Positions 34,177 to 46,413 of a stretch of DNA of 64,000 bases are shown piece after piece. The translations under genes were made by a program, and so were the position numbers. Within the stretch, counting starts at the first letter, position 1, and every line of letters begins with the position of its first letter. The DNA is from Deinandra increscens subsp. villosa. Lineage: Eukaryota > Streptophyta > Magnoliopsida > Asterales > Asteraceae. The stretch covers positions 22,861,896 to 22,925,895 of the forward strand of contig JBCNJP010000003.1 of NCBI GenBank assembly GCA_039602395.1, in the 5' to 3' direction. The notes beneath the pieces were generated by a model. The model was not told the DNA's origin, searched no databases, and worked only from the letters and a program-made list of their open reading frames with translations.

Positions 34177-35955
34177 CTACTTCTCGACTTTAGGCACCAA
34201 CAACTCCTGATCAAAAGAAGATTGACTTTCAGTACCAACATCAGGAGCAGCCTTTACTGGAGATGAACCTGCTCCATCTTCAACGTCATAGATATCATTA
34301 AGCTTCCTCTTCAAGTCATCATGTTGAAACTTTCCTTTGCCTGTGGGATCTTTTTGGTTATGACTCTTCATGTCAGAGATATCTATAACTTCCTGTAGTT
34401 AAAAGTATAAAACGTATTATTACAGAATTAAATATAATATAAATAGGTTATGAAAAATGATAATAAGAAATTTATGACTTTATCTTTAATGATATAGTTA
34501 CATACCTTATTAACACAACTTTCATTATTTGAAGGTCCTTGCGAGGAAAAGTCGAGAGATTGAGAGAGATCATGCTAAGTAGAAAATACACATTATAACG
34601 TTAGATTATTTCATATGAGTAATGATATAATGATGGAAAATAGAATACACTAAAAAAATCACCTCATCTTTGTTGTGCCTCTCATCTAGGACACATATAA
34701 CTGATTTACTATCAGTTAGAGCTTCAATTGTAAAGAATCTATAATCATGATCGATATTTAAATCACTTATATCGACCTTCATGGCCAACCTTCTCTCGAA
34801 AATAGCTTCTAACTCCACAGGATATTTGCCGACCTTAAAAACCATACAAAAAAATAGTACCACCACAATAATAATAAATCAAACAACTAAAATAATTAAA
34901 ATTGAATTGATGTTTGTTACCTCAAAATCTCTGCTCAACAATTCAGAGGCTTTAACCTTTAAAATCCTCCTGAGCTCTTTTTCGAAAAGGGTCAATATCA
35001 CTGATCCGGTCGCGTCCTGGACCTTGATCAACAGCTTCAACCTGAAAATAATATAAACAATCTAAGTATGCAATATAATAATGAATACATAATTAAAATC
35101 TTTTTTGCAAAAGTTAAAAACCTTGTGCTAGGAACGATCTTATCATCTTCACATTTGCCTGATGTCTTGTGTTTGTAGTACCACATGTCTCCACTCGTGG
35201 TCGTTGCATCATCTTTCAGGAACCGCTCAACAATTCGGTTGCACAATTTACAGTGGTGATAGAACCAGTCAGAGCCTTCTAACAAACACTTGATAGTGCC
35301 CAGAATAATAACTTTTTTTGCCTAAAATTAGGAAAATAAAAGTAAATATAAAGATATGATATATAGTTATAGAATCATTGTATCTTATATAAAAATTTGA
35401 CTATAAGTTACCTCATTAATGACATTGACCTCCGCAATATGATTAAACTCCGTATCTCCCAAAAATTCATCCTCCAAACTGAGTGTAATAGTCGATGACA
35501 ATCTACTAACACTTGATGAAGGGGTATCTTTATGCTTCTCATTATAACTGTATTACGAAAACGCAAAAAATTGACATTTATAAATAATTAACAAAATAAA
35601 TTAAATTTTAATAATAATTATATACAAAAAAACATACATTTTCTTAAACTGCACAATAGCATCGATATCATCATTTATGAATAGCTTGGATACCTGGAAA
35701 TAACTATTTAGAGAATAGTTGTCTGCGAACATAATCAAAAAGTAAATAAGAAAGTTATTTTTTTAAAATATTAAATAGTAAACGAACGAAATAATAAAAT
35801 GTTTATGGAACTTATAAAACTTACTTCTGTAAATATCAAACTGAGCAAATTACAATAGAATCACAACTTGTAGTGACTGATCCTTATGAGCTTTATAGTA
35901 GGCAATGAAGTTTTCCGCATATTCACCAAATATTGTCAGCCAAATTTGACGACCC
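34177..35955 (-). pseudogene. RPA1-like single-strand DNA-binding gene, 5'-truncated, one stop
   Basis: Minus-strand exons with consistent phases: about 35955-35817, a short exon joined directly to the segment ending near 35642, 35570-35412, 35321-35122, 35041-34921, 34833-34663, 34574-34506 and 34392-34177. The protein contains IFGEYAENFIAYYKAHKDQ, then VSKLFINDDI, a Rep_fac-A C-terminal OB fold with CKLC and later H/Cys ligands, and a KVQDATG strand. RPA1-type proteins coat single-stranded DNA, and plant Helitrons often carry one. An in-frame TAA is at 35852-35850, just before FAQFDIY. The usual N-terminal OB domain is not found upstream, where tandem repeats lie instead, so the gene is both truncated and interrupted. 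Confidence 0.75.
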
Positions 35956-36054
35956 CTTCAAAAAAAGATAACAACTCTGTAGAAACAATGAACCATTCTT
36001 GCAAAGCTAAAAAAAACCTACAGTTCATTATCCAGAAGTTAGTTACCAAATAAA

Positions 36055-36490
36055 ACACATTCAAGAAACCATAAATACAGGATCATTAAACCAAAAAAAT
36101 TATCCAATACTTGCTAATGTGTAGTTGTAATCTAATTAACAAATCAGAAGATCACCTAAATTTGTATAGTCACAGCTCATTTTTCTAAATAGCATTAAGT
36201 ATTATAGCTATAACATGTTAAGAACAAAAAACATTCAAGAAACCATAAATACAGGATCATTAAACCAAAAAAATTATACAATACTTGCTAATGTTTAGTT
36301 GTAATCTAATTAACAAATCAGAAGATCACCTAAATTTGTATAGTCACAGCTCATTTTTCTAAATAGCATTAAGTATTATAGCTATAACATGTTAAGAATT
36401 AAAAACATAAAGGAAAAGCTAAATACAGGATCATTAAACCAAAAAAATTCTCCAATACTTGCTAATGTGTAGGTGTAATCTAATTAACAA
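36055..36490. repeat. Tandem repeat, ~172-bp unit, about 2.5 copies
   Basis: Units start near 36059, 36231 and 36405 and contain aaccataaatacaggatcat, caatacttgctaatg and gtagttgtaatc. The third is partial. They occupy the place where upstream RPA exons would be expected. Confidence 0.88.
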
Positions 36491-36674
36491 ATCTGAGCAG
36501 AAAGTATTATAGCTATGACTTAACAATAATCGGATGATCAAAAACTAATAAGCAAAACTGCAAAAGGAAAAAATGGCTCTAAAACATCAAAACAAAGAAC
36601 AATAAAAACACAAAAACCAAACAACCAAAACCGAACTTACAATCAATATCGTATATAGAAGCATCTGAATAATA

Positions 36675-37060
36675 CTTACCGGAATTCGTTCTTCAACGGA
36701 GGAAGGAGCGGCGGAGGTTTAGGGTTTCGGCCAAATAATCGAAATCGGAAACAAACAAAAAAATTAGAAATTGTATAAGAATGATAGCTTACCGGAAAAT
36801 ACCATTCTAATAATCGACAGAATAGGAGATGGCTTACCGGAATTCGTCCTTCAACGGAGGAAGGAGCGGCGGAGATCTTGAATTGCGGCCATATAATCGA
36901 CACCGGAAACAAACAAACACAAAAAAAGAAATCGTATCATAAAGATGGGTTACCGGAAAATACTACCAAAATCATCGACGTAACAGGAGACGGCTTACCG
37001 GAATTCGACCTTCAACGGAGAAAGGAGTGGCGTCAATGGAGAATCCAGCGGCGGAGATCG
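36675..37060. repeat. Tandem repeat, ~158-bp unit, 3 copies
   Basis: cttaccggaattcg recurs at 36675, 36833 and 36994, each followed by cttcaacgga and ggagcggcgga or a close variant. The array lies about 300 bp inside the Helitron's 5' end, likely in the promoter or leader of the RPA-side transcript. Confidence 0.88.
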
Positions 37061-37340
37061 AGAGAGGGTTTCTGAAAACCCTAATACGCTTATGTCTAAT
37101 GAGCTATCGACCGGATATTTTGCTTATATAGTCGGGTCAAGAAACCCGTTTTAGTTAACCCATACCCGCGAGATGCAACGTAACCCATTTTTTTTTTTAA
37201 TAAAATTCTGGAAAATTGGTATAATGACACATTGGATTTGAATTTGGTTAGAGGATGCCATGTCAGCATGTGATGATGTGGACACACCTAATATAAGACA
37301 TCTCAACCTAATAGGTTTTGTTTAATATATAGGTAGATGA

Positions 37341-37861
37341 TACAAATTCTTAAATATTAACGTTAGTTTAATATTTAGGACGGTTTGTTTAGTTTATATA
37401 TTTAGTGGGTGGAGTGTCAAGACTCGTTTTGGGATGATTATAAACATCAAAACGAACAATAAAAATGATCGAATTGAAAAGTTTAGACTTTTACCTCTAG
37501 CACTAGGCTAGGTGATGAACCGAAAGAGGCAAGAATATCTCCATAGACTTGATCGAAAAATATCGACTTTGAAGGTGTTGACCCGAAAGGTAAAGCGGCC
37601 TTTTGCGGGCTAGTTTTCGGTGGTTTACGGTGATCGTTAGGGACAAACGTTGAGGTCGTTTGGGAGGTGGCTGGGTGGACTTTCCGTTGGTGGTGAAAGT
37701 GTGGCGCTGCGGTGGTCCGATGGTGGTGTTATGGTGGTGTAAAGTTGGCCGCTGGGGCTGTTTTGCATCCAAACAAAAGAAGAAACGAAAAAAAAAGAAT
37801 GAAGGAAAGATTCTGATTACAACGTTAGCTGGGACTGTTTAGTTTCTGTCATTATATATTC

Positions 37862-37904
<43 letters not shown>

Positions 37905-39527
37905 TTCTCGTTTGGACAGAAAGAAAAGAGTAGATGAGGGACGAGAGGTTCGACCGGTTCTTCAAGGTGGTGGAGGTGGCCGTGATGGTGGTGGCGGGTC
38001 GTTGGTGGTTCACGGAAGCATCAGTAGTGTCACGATGGAGGGTGGTGGTTGTGGTTAAATCAACTAAAAAAAAAGGAAAAGGGATGGTTGGTGTTTAGTG
38101 TCCATGTGAAAAAAAAAAGAGCAATGGGGAGGAGGGTGTTTATTCACGGAAGAAAAAAAAGGAAATGAGAGGGAGGTAGGTGCTTGTTGCTCTCGAAAGA
38201 AAAACGAAAAGATTATGAAAAGTGGTGGTCCTTGTTTGTTGCTTGTGATCACTGAAAACATAAAGGACAAGAAGGGGTGGTGCTTGGGTTGTTTTGCTTG
38301 GGTGTTCATCGAGCAGAGGAAGAAAAGAGAGGGAGAGTGAAGCTGGTAGGGCTTGTGGTGTGGAGGTAGGAGATGTGTCCAATTTTATTTCAAGGTAGGA
38401 GAGAATTGGTAGGGTGATGATGGCTAGGATGAGGGAGGTAGAGTGAAGTGTTGGCCACTCTCCTCATCACATTTCATTAGTACAATATCTCCTAGTTAAA
38501 TTTTTATAAAACTTAGATGGTAGGTGATGTATTTTATAAACTTGTCATATTTTATATAATAGGTTTGTGGGGTGTAAAAGTTTTATAAAACTTCTAATCA
38601 TTTAAGGTGAAATAATCCACCACTTTTATATTTAATCATTGTATAAAAATTATACAAGTTCATGAAAAATTTTATAAAAGTAAAATATATAAAAGTTGGT
38701 AATCCTTTTATAAAATTTAAGGCAAAGTTGATGGGCTAAAAAAATATAAACCCATTGGGCTTTGGAACTTATATTGGACCAATTTAATTAAAGAGAAATG
38801 TAATCGGGCCCGTTTTTCGGTTATGGGCCGTACGGGTCCAAACGGGGTATCGGTTCGAGGCCCGGGCCCGTTATGCATCGGTTGGGTTCACGGATCGCCA
38901 TGATCATTCGGAATATCAAGTTTGAGTACCGGGTCAAGTTTCCGGGTTCAGTCTTTTTTTTTAGGCTTATTGGGCCAAGTCGGGCCCAATTGGGTGTTCG
39001 GTTGAGGTTTGACTTAAGTCTTGACAACGATTTCGGTTTGTGATGTTTTTATTTCGCAAAAACAGTTGTTCGAGTCGGTTATAACAGTTTTTCAAAAATC
39101 AGTTATAGTTTTCAGTTTTTTTACACAGGTTACGGTTTACGTTTTCAGTTTTGTCAGTAGCAACAATTTTAAGCTCGACCGTCCAGATTGTTTAAAACCG
39201 AATAGTTTTAAACATACGATCACTTATCATTTTTCCGTGTCGGTTATATAACATACGACATCAGTTCCAGTTCCAGATAAAATATAAAAATACATTTTAT
39301 ATTTATTTTTCTTGTTATTGAAATTCCATGATTAAACCATGGAATCTCTATGAAATTTACGGGTATACGCTTCTAGTACAAATGCGGGATTAGGTTTACG
39401 TCATCAGTTAACAGTCAGGCACAGAAGTTAACAGTTTAAACAGTAATCAGATCGGTTAATGCACATTATACTTAATTAAAAGTCAAAGTACGGAGGTTTG
39501 ACCTAGGTTTTCGGACGAGGTGTCACA
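37341..39527 (-). repeat. Probable Ty3-type LTR fragment or solo LTR
   Basis: The right edge reads ggacgaggtgtcaca; on the minus strand this is TGTGACACCTCGTCC, a typical LTR start. The left edge is unclear, perhaps tgtcaagactcg near 37410. No reading frame with a domain is found; plus- and minus-strand ORFs are low complexity. It has GGGCCC-rich words at 38808-38875 and a microsatellite at 37860-37902. No flanking duplication was identified. Confidence 0.4.
37860..37902. repeat. (AT)n(GT)n microsatellite
   Basis: A run of AT dinucleotides passes directly into a run of GT dinucleotides. It has no other features. Confidence 0.95.
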
Positions 39528-39559
39528 GTACTAGAGTAGGCTCAACCTTAACGGTGTTC

Positions 39560-40607
39560 AGAATCACGAGATCCTGGTCATTGGCTAGCTTGGAAGAGAG
39601 GGCAGCTTCGAGATCGTCAATGTCATAAGCAGGGGCAGCTGCAAAAAGAAGTATAACCCTGGATGTCAGCAAATTAGGTACGCAAAAATTAACAAAATGC
39701 AGGGTGACTTACAACTAGACATGCTGACAGAAGGATGCGAGAGGGCTGGATGCTCAATTGCCTTGAATGCGCGTTCGAATTTCGGGATACCCAGGAATTT
39801 CTGCAAGTTGCTCTCAGACTCTTCTTCCTCAGGACCTATTTCTCTCAAACTCTTCACTGCAAAGAAAAACATCCAAGGTCAGATCATGTAGTTATTAATA
39901 AAAATCCTAACCTCTAGTGCAGGTATGCCTACCCTCTATAACCCAGGCTTGTGGAAGCTGGAGACCATCAGGGATGCTTGAACGCTTGACAAAAAAGAAT
40001 TTACCCTTCCATTCACCATATTGGGTAGCGTTGGGAACGAGTTGCATGTCTTTGGAAAGAGCTTTGAATAGGAAACGGCTAGAACCATGGGATTTCATCT
40101 CGTAGGCCAAGGCTATCTCCGGCAGGCCAATTAGGTGTTCAAAAGAATCGTTCAGGCGATCCAGGGTTCCCAGGATGCGCCATACAACAGGAAGGGTCTG
40201 GGCATAAGAAAGGCATGTGGCCTCGAAGAACTCGGCGACGAGACCGGTGAAAGGATAGGATAAACCCATGCTGAATGGGGTCTAAGGAAAGCAGACCAAG
40301 GTCGGGGAGACGAAGTCTGATCTCAACCTGGGGTCATAAGCCCTAATAAAAATTGCGCCAGGAGGAAAAAGACCGGAATTCTTCACCAATGCGATGTCGT
40401 CATTGGTGAAGGTACATCTTTCTTGCTCGGGTTAGAGGAGGAACTTTTGATCAAGAAAGTCCTACCCCGGCGAGAGATACGGTGGGCTCCCGGCGAATTT
40501 GACGCTTGGTCATCGTTCGGAAAAATAAAGATCGGAAGAGAGAAGATTACCTGGCCGGAGTGGGTGATCGATGCTTGTAATCTTCTAACTTGGGTAAGGT
40601 AAAACAC
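39560..40607 (-). pseudogene. Antisense ORF (Transposase_28-like) of a Tat retrotransposon
   Basis: On the minus strand, 40410 to 39907 encodes FTNDDIALVKNSGLFPPG, then RAYDPRLRSDFVS, MGLSYPFTGLVAEFFEATC and LPVVWRILGTLDRLN. This matches the style of the plant Transposase_28 / putative gypsy-type family (PF04195). An in-frame TAG lies near 40275, just before TPFSMGL, and further exon-like pieces follow toward 39666. Tat-lineage elements carry such an ORF in antisense between pol and the 3' LTR. Here the gene is antisense to the LTR directly downstream (40790), as expected. Function in Tat elements is unknown. Confidence 0.6.
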
Positions 40608-40775
40608 TCGAGTGAATGGGGTATTTATGGGCGGAGGAAGTTACAGAGGTGAGGCGACATCAAGGGAGCAGATTCAATTTGAAAAAGCAGGTTTAGCGGA
40701 CGAGATTGAACTGAAGATGATGAATCATCTTTTTTCAAAAAATTCACAGCTGTAAATCTTATCTACAAGCTGCGA

Positions 40776-41514
40776 ATTTTGGGGGCAATTGTTATACCCT
40801 GAATTTTGACCTAGTTTCTTACTAATGATCTCCGACAGGTTAATGCCCCCGGATGTCGAACATGCAGGGAAGGCGTCTTCGGTAACTAGACCCAGGATGT
40901 TTACTTATAATTTACTCAGTTATTTTCCCAGGATGCAATGTGTCATGGATCTGTTTATTTATCTAACCCCAGCATGCACGGATACCCTGCATGCTAGGTA
41001 AGCATTACTAATCTTTCTCTTTGATTCCATGTGTTTAAGCCAGGAACAAAAGGAAGATAACGGTCACTTAGACTTAGTTAAGCTCGAGAGCACGTGTGGA
41101 AAAAGAAAACCCGCCGTTAAACTCGATCAAATAACGGCCAGGAGTGGTTGAAAGAAGATCCCAGGAATCACGGAATGTTAGTTAGGTTATCCATGTATTT
41201 ATACGCGGCGTAGGCTTCATTTATTACTCTCTCGATCACCTGTATTCACACTACCACATAGCTTTCAAGCCGCAAACACTTGTACTCGATACTTTAACTT
41301 AGCAATAAATAGGCAACGTGTGTTATCGTTGCCGGAGGGGTTTTTTATGCCAGCGATCCTTGAAGACAATCAAGGATTAAGGGCTTTTCGCCCTTTCAAA
41401 ACTCGTTGTCATTAGTTGCATTCAGGGAAGTTGTTGTTTGTGTTTTCATACGTTTCCATCTAACCTCGGATTTTTGCTTAGAAACTTGATTTTCGAAAAG
41501 TTACATCCAGGGCA
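40776..41514 (+). repeat. Polypurine tract and 3' LTR of the Tat-type element
   Basis: attttgggggcaat (polypurine tract) is followed by TGTTATACCCTG at 40790. The LTR ends near ccagggca (41514), about 725 bp long. A TATA-like tatttatacgcgg is at about 41195. The pol genes and 5' LTR are not in the window or are lost. The right end is uncertain. Confidence 0.6.
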
Positions 41515-43290
41515 CCATACCTCACAAACTAATTTGGTTACTTAATTTACTTGCATAATTTTTTACCAAAACAATAATGAAGATAAACACAAGGAGTAAA
41601 TAAAATAGACTTATATTAACTACAGAGAGTTTACATAGAGACACTTAGAAGATAAAACTCCGAGGGACTTGAATACAATACACGACATGCTATTTATACA
41701 TGAGAAATCCCGATGGTCCGAACTCCAGGTTCGGGCCTGTTCGGACCAGTCCAAACTCAGAGTTCGCTGGGAGTTCGGACCACAACTAACATGCATGTCT
41801 TCGTCTTGTATTCGATATTTCACATGACGATCAGGAACCATGTATCAACAAACTACCCCTCGGCATGTGCAGTGTCATCTTTCATTTAAAACTTGTATCT
41901 TGAATCTTCAATCAAACTCTTACTCAATCTTGACAATGAGTTCAATCTTGAATACTTGATATTGCATCGTGTGTAATCTCTTTATCAACAATCTTTAGAA
42001 GACTTGAAGTTGTGATATTCTCTTTCCACATAGAAACCTGCCAACATAAATAATCTTGGTGCAAAATGTCTCTTCGAGACTCCAAGATATTTTGATTTTG
42101 AAATTGATTTTGTATTTCGTGTTGATCAATCGAAAACAAATCAGAAACAAAATCTTTTTGGCTTTTTAGAAACTTTATATCAAAACACACCTAAAATCTT
42201 TTTGGTATTTTCTGATATGAAATGTAAATGCAATACATAATTAGACACTATTATTGTCTTTTGTGAGAAAGATCACAACTTGGGATCATATTGAACATAA
42301 CATGCTGAACTACATTTCAATTTCAATTATTATAGCAGATAAGTCATATGTCAATTGCAGATATAATTTGTCCAACTTTAAACTCTGGCAGAATCATACT
42401 CATAACATCTAGATATGTTAAGGTATTGATTAGATTTGCATTGACCAATGTACCCCACACTATCAGTCATACTCAGATATGTTTTCGCTTATCACATTTT
42501 TGTGATTTCATTTGTGATTTTAATCACATAATGAGCGTAACCATGATATAGTCAACTGTGTTCCATGCAAAAAGAAATAAGAATTTTAAATCGTCTATCT
42601 TAAGGTCGATCTTTCGATACGCAGATAAGGCCTCGGATTTAACAAAGTAAAAAAAAATAGAACAAGTTGAAATTGTATAACTCAACAACAATCAGGTCGG
42701 TCTTGTGGACACGCAGAGAAAGTCCAGTGAGTTATACGAAACACCAAAGAAAATAAAGCAGAATGTCAAACGAACAACAATCAGGTCGGCCTTGTGAGCA
42801 CGCAGAGCAAGTCCGATCGTTTGACAAAATAAAGAAAATCAAACAATTTTAAATCTTTGCAAAATGAACACATGTATACACAGTGACTTCTCATTTTATT
42901 TTTCACATATCTTGTTCTTGATATATCGTGAGATATGCATCAAGATGTTGTCCACTAGGTCAAGCATCAGATTTTAGTATATATCACATTCGTATACTTT
43001 CTGATTTGCCGAGCCTACCTTACACATCGATCAAATGATCTTATGGCTTTTTCACCTACTTTATCCATGAGTCAGACAATGTCCGCCAATGTACCATCAT
43101 TTCCCAATCATGTCGGATACAATTTATCATTTTTCCATGTTTTTGGCTTTTTCCATTTTTCAGTGTTTTTGTCTTTTTCAAATTTCTCCCCCCTAAAAAT
43201 GACAACTCTATTTATAGATTTTTATTTTTACAATTTGAAAAACAAGACACGATTTTTGAATTTTGCAATAACAAACTCCCCCTCAAACTA
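41515..43290 (-). repeat. SIRE/Maximus-type LTR region with polypurine tract
   Basis: On the minus strand cttagtttgagggggagtt (43292-43274) is a typical copia polypurine tract followed by TG at 43273, so the LTR runs leftward from there. Its other edge is not defined; it may lie near 41520-41600. Inside, a ~86-bp unit with acaacaatcaggtcgg and cacgcagag occurs twice (about 42687-42850) and more diverged near 42600. No gene is present. Small ORFs are spurious. Confidence 0.55.
42600..42850. repeat. Tandem repeat of ~86 bp in the SIRE-type LTR
   Basis: caacaatcaggtcggtcttg and caacaatcaggtcggccttg start two clear units at 42687 and 42774, each with an acgcagag...aagtcc segment. A third diverged unit precedes them (aaggtcgatctttcgatacgcag at about 42602). 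Confidence 0.75.
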
Positions 43291-43466
43291 AGACGGAGTT
43301 AAAAACAAGAAAAATTGATCAACCAACACGAATACTCGCAGTTTAGTCTTTGGAAAATAAAATTTGATTTTGAAATTCAATTTAATTAGAACACATATTT
43401 CACAATTAGTAATTTCCCAATCACCGAAAGTTCTTCTTGAAATACCTGCTGACACCAAATAAATCA

Positions 43467-45719
43467 TTAGTCGCTCTGAGATCGACCCGATTCAATAGCG
43501 TCGGGTCGCCCGGTGTCTTCTACATAATCATTGTCGGCCTGGGAAACAACTTTTGGTTTCCAAATATGTAAAATTTTTAATTTTTTATCAGAACCGGAAT
43601 CAGATTCAACCGACGTACTTGGTGTAGACCAAGACGATTTACACGTTGATTTAACCTTTGGGGACCACGGTTCATCAAAAATGCGACCTTTGTTATCCAT
43701 ATATTTGGCAGTGTTGTGGATATATGCAGTCGTCGGACAATCAGCAGCAAGATGTCCTGGTTGATGACATGCATAACAAAGTCGTTCTCGAAAAATGTTT
43801 GAAAATTGTTTTGATCTATGAAAATCAGAGGAATGCTTAGAATCAAAATTATCAAAGAAATCATCAGAAGAGTCATACCTAGGAGATGGACTCCGTCAAG
43901 ATGAGGACCTTCCAGAATAATAAGAAGATTCCTTCTGAGGAGGTGATTTCTTTGCAACTTTTGCTTTAACAACCTTCTCAGCCTTCACTGGTTTCGTAGT
44001 TTGAACTGGCTCTTCTTTCACTTCGTAACCCAAACCTTTGTGTTTGAATCCTTGATTCTTTGAAGAATTAGAAAAAGAACCTGAAGCTTCTCTCTCCTTG
44101 GCTTCGCTAGTGAATTTAGCTTTGATATCTTTCAAGTTGTTTTTCTTAAACAAAATTTTTTCTTCTTCAGTTGCAGATGAAGAACTTGAAGCAACTTTAT
44201 CAAAACTTTTTCATTCTCCAACAAAACAGACTTTGAAACAAATTTTGGAGCTTCACCCAAAGGCTTTTCTTTCTTCTTAGACTTTGACTTATTCTTCTTG
44301 GGTGGAGTGGCAAATTTTGAATAACCATTCAACTCGGCTTTCGGATCAATTGGAGCAGAAGTAACTTCAATTAAATCCACTGGTTGAGGAACCAAGTGAA
44401 CATCATCCTTCTCAGAATTCTCCGCACTTTTATCCTACTTGTACAAGAAATTCAGCAATGTTGGGGACAAATTGCAGTTCTTAACTTGTCGTTTTAACTC
44501 CAAAATCTCCAACTGCAAATCATTAATCTTCTGTTGAGCCTCAAACACCTCCTTTTGTGACTTGATGAACTTTGCATTGAGATCATCATATTCATAAGCT
44601 TGTAGTTTTCTGATCTCACATTCAGCAAATGACTCTTCAAGAACACTTTCTCTCTTTTTCTTATAAATCTTAACATCTTTAGTCAACACTTCATTCTTAT
44701 CTCGATAAACAACATTCTCATCTTGAAGCGTAGAGATCTTGTTTTGAAGCTTCTCAACAGTAGCAGCAGTTTCAACAATAAGAGCATTAGCCTTTTTATA
44801 TTATTGTTGAACTGGATAACTTTTCTCAAATAAATTCTGAAAATCTTGAATTGCATCTAAAGCATCAGCTTTGGCTTTCTCACACTCTTCGGCCAATTGT
44901 GTCTTCTCTTTCAAAACATCTTCATGAATATGAACCAATTCATAATATTTCTTCTGAAAATCATCCAACTCTTTCTTAAGCACAACAATCTCTTCAGTTG
45001 ACGTTTTTGAACGTTGATCAAAACTTGCAATCTTCTTGTGCAATTTTTCACATTCCACACACTTGACATTTGCAGCTTTTGAGCTTTCAATAACCTTTGG
45101 TAAAATTTCTTGAACCAATGATTCACTTGAATAAGAATCAGAATCAGTCAAAATACTATCATCATCATCAGGACGAGCAGTCAATGCAATGCTAAATGGA
45201 GCATGACTCTTTGTAGCTGCTGAATCTGCATTCCAGGTAAATTCATCTGGATGCCAATACGTTTCTGTCAGATTATTAGCAAAAGTAACAGATTTCTTTT
45301 CAACTTTATCAGCTTCATTTGACGGATGAAAAACTAAATGTGTATGTTGACCAGTTTTCAATTTAATGTCTACTGAACTTGGACATTCTCGTGCAAAGTG
45401 ACCATAGACGGAACACTTATAACATTTCACTTTAGACTTGTCCAAACCAATCCTACCTTCCTGATTCAACCGCTTCTTACCAGTTCTATTGAAAATTTTC
45501 TTCGTTCTTCGAACCAACATAGCATACTGCCAGTTTAGATCCATTTCATCCAAATGATCATAATCAATTTGGTCGTAATCTTCATTTGCCAATTCAGCAT
45601 TACTCACAGCACCAGTGATAACACCAAAATATGAAGATACCAACACAGACATCAAAGCATTATAATCATGGCAGTTTGAGTAGACAATGCACTTTGAGTC
45701 GAAGAACTAGCAATTGAAA
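43467..45719 (-). pseudogene. SIRE-type copia Gag, several frameshifts, no pol
   Basis: Read on the minus strand, the frame at 45655-44801 has NWQYAMLVRRTKK, a zinc knuckle CYKCSVYGHFAREC and the conserved-looking WNADSAATKSHAPFSIAL. Later frames (44689-44435, 44395-44132, 44153-43896, 43972-43577, 43700-43467) continue the same protein through coiled-coil stretches to a second Cys-rich knuckle (CHQPGH). At least four frame changes or stops break it. The 5' end is lost in the gap at 45720. The Gag ends shortly before the LTR polypurine tract, so pol has been deleted: a Gag-only derivative. Confidence 0.72.
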
Positions 45720-46219
45720 NNNNNNNNNNNNNNNNNNNNNNNNNNNNNNNNNNNNNNNNNNNNNNNNNNNNNNNNNNNNNNNNNNNNNNNNNNNNNNNNN
45801 NNNNNNNNNNNNNNNNNNNNNNNNNNNNNNNNNNNNNNNNNNNNNNNNNNNNNNNNNNNNNNNNNNNNNNNNNNNNNNNNNNNNNNNNNNNNNNNNNNNN
45901 NNNNNNNNNNNNNNNNNNNNNNNNNNNNNNNNNNNNNNNNNNNNNNNNNNNNNNNNNNNNNNNNNNNNNNNNNNNNNNNNNNNNNNNNNNNNNNNNNNNN
46001 NNNNNNNNNNNNNNNNNNNNNNNNNNNNNNNNNNNNNNNNNNNNNNNNNNNNNNNNNNNNNNNNNNNNNNNNNNNNNNNNNNNNNNNNNNNNNNNNNNNN
46101 NNNNNNNNNNNNNNNNNNNNNNNNNNNNNNNNNNNNNNNNNNNNNNNNNNNNNNNNNNNNNNNNNNNNNNNNNNNNNNNNNNNNNNNNNNNNNNNNNNNN
46201 NNNNNNNNNNNNNNNNNNN
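45720..46219. other. Assembly gap, 500 N
   Basis: Placeholder of exactly 500 N. It separates the SIRE-type Gag from the hAT element's left flank. ORFs spanning it are meaningless. Confidence 0.99.
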
Positions 46220-46413
46220 TGTAGAAAATAAGAATGACTCAGGGGCGGATTTACGGTATGCGGGGGGGGGGGGGGGGGGGTTCACAGGAACCCCCCGTGT
46301 TTTGAAATATTTTTAACGAGTATATATTTGTAGTTAAATATTTTAAACTGGGAACCCCCAACTATTTTAAGTTGGGAACACCAAGAGTTTAACAAAAATT
46401 GATTTAGTACATT

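Larger units (their letters stand above)
25276..37340 (-). mobile_element. Helitron, ~12 kb, RepHel plus RPA
   Basis: On the minus strand the element ends hairpin-TAAGTGG-CTAG followed by T, the classic Helitron 3' end. The other end reads A then TCATCTACCTATATATTAAA, the usual TC start after an A; an alternative start is 37336, also A-TC. Inside are a multi-exon Rep-helicase gene (25411-31591) and an RPA1-like gene (34177-35955), both on the minus strand. Plant Helitrons use an HUH nuclease and a PIF1 helicase for rolling-circle transposition, and many carry RPA. Both genes have an in-frame nonsense codon, so the copy is probably recently inactivated. Insertion between A and T with no target duplication fits the class. 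Confidence 0.88.

Noticed and set aside
36055..37060. CRISPR-like array
   Set aside because: Units are contiguous tandem copies of ~172 and ~158 bp without unique spacers, in a plant Helitron.
38064..38382. Two overlapping Ser/Pro/Phe-rich ORFs on the minus strand
   Set aside because: Low-complexity purine-rich DNA read in several frames, within a probable LTR.
41690..41785. Palindrome-like gttcggacc words as a regulatory site
   Set aside because: Imperfect repeats of ggtccgaac within an LTR-type region; too short and diverged to assign a role.
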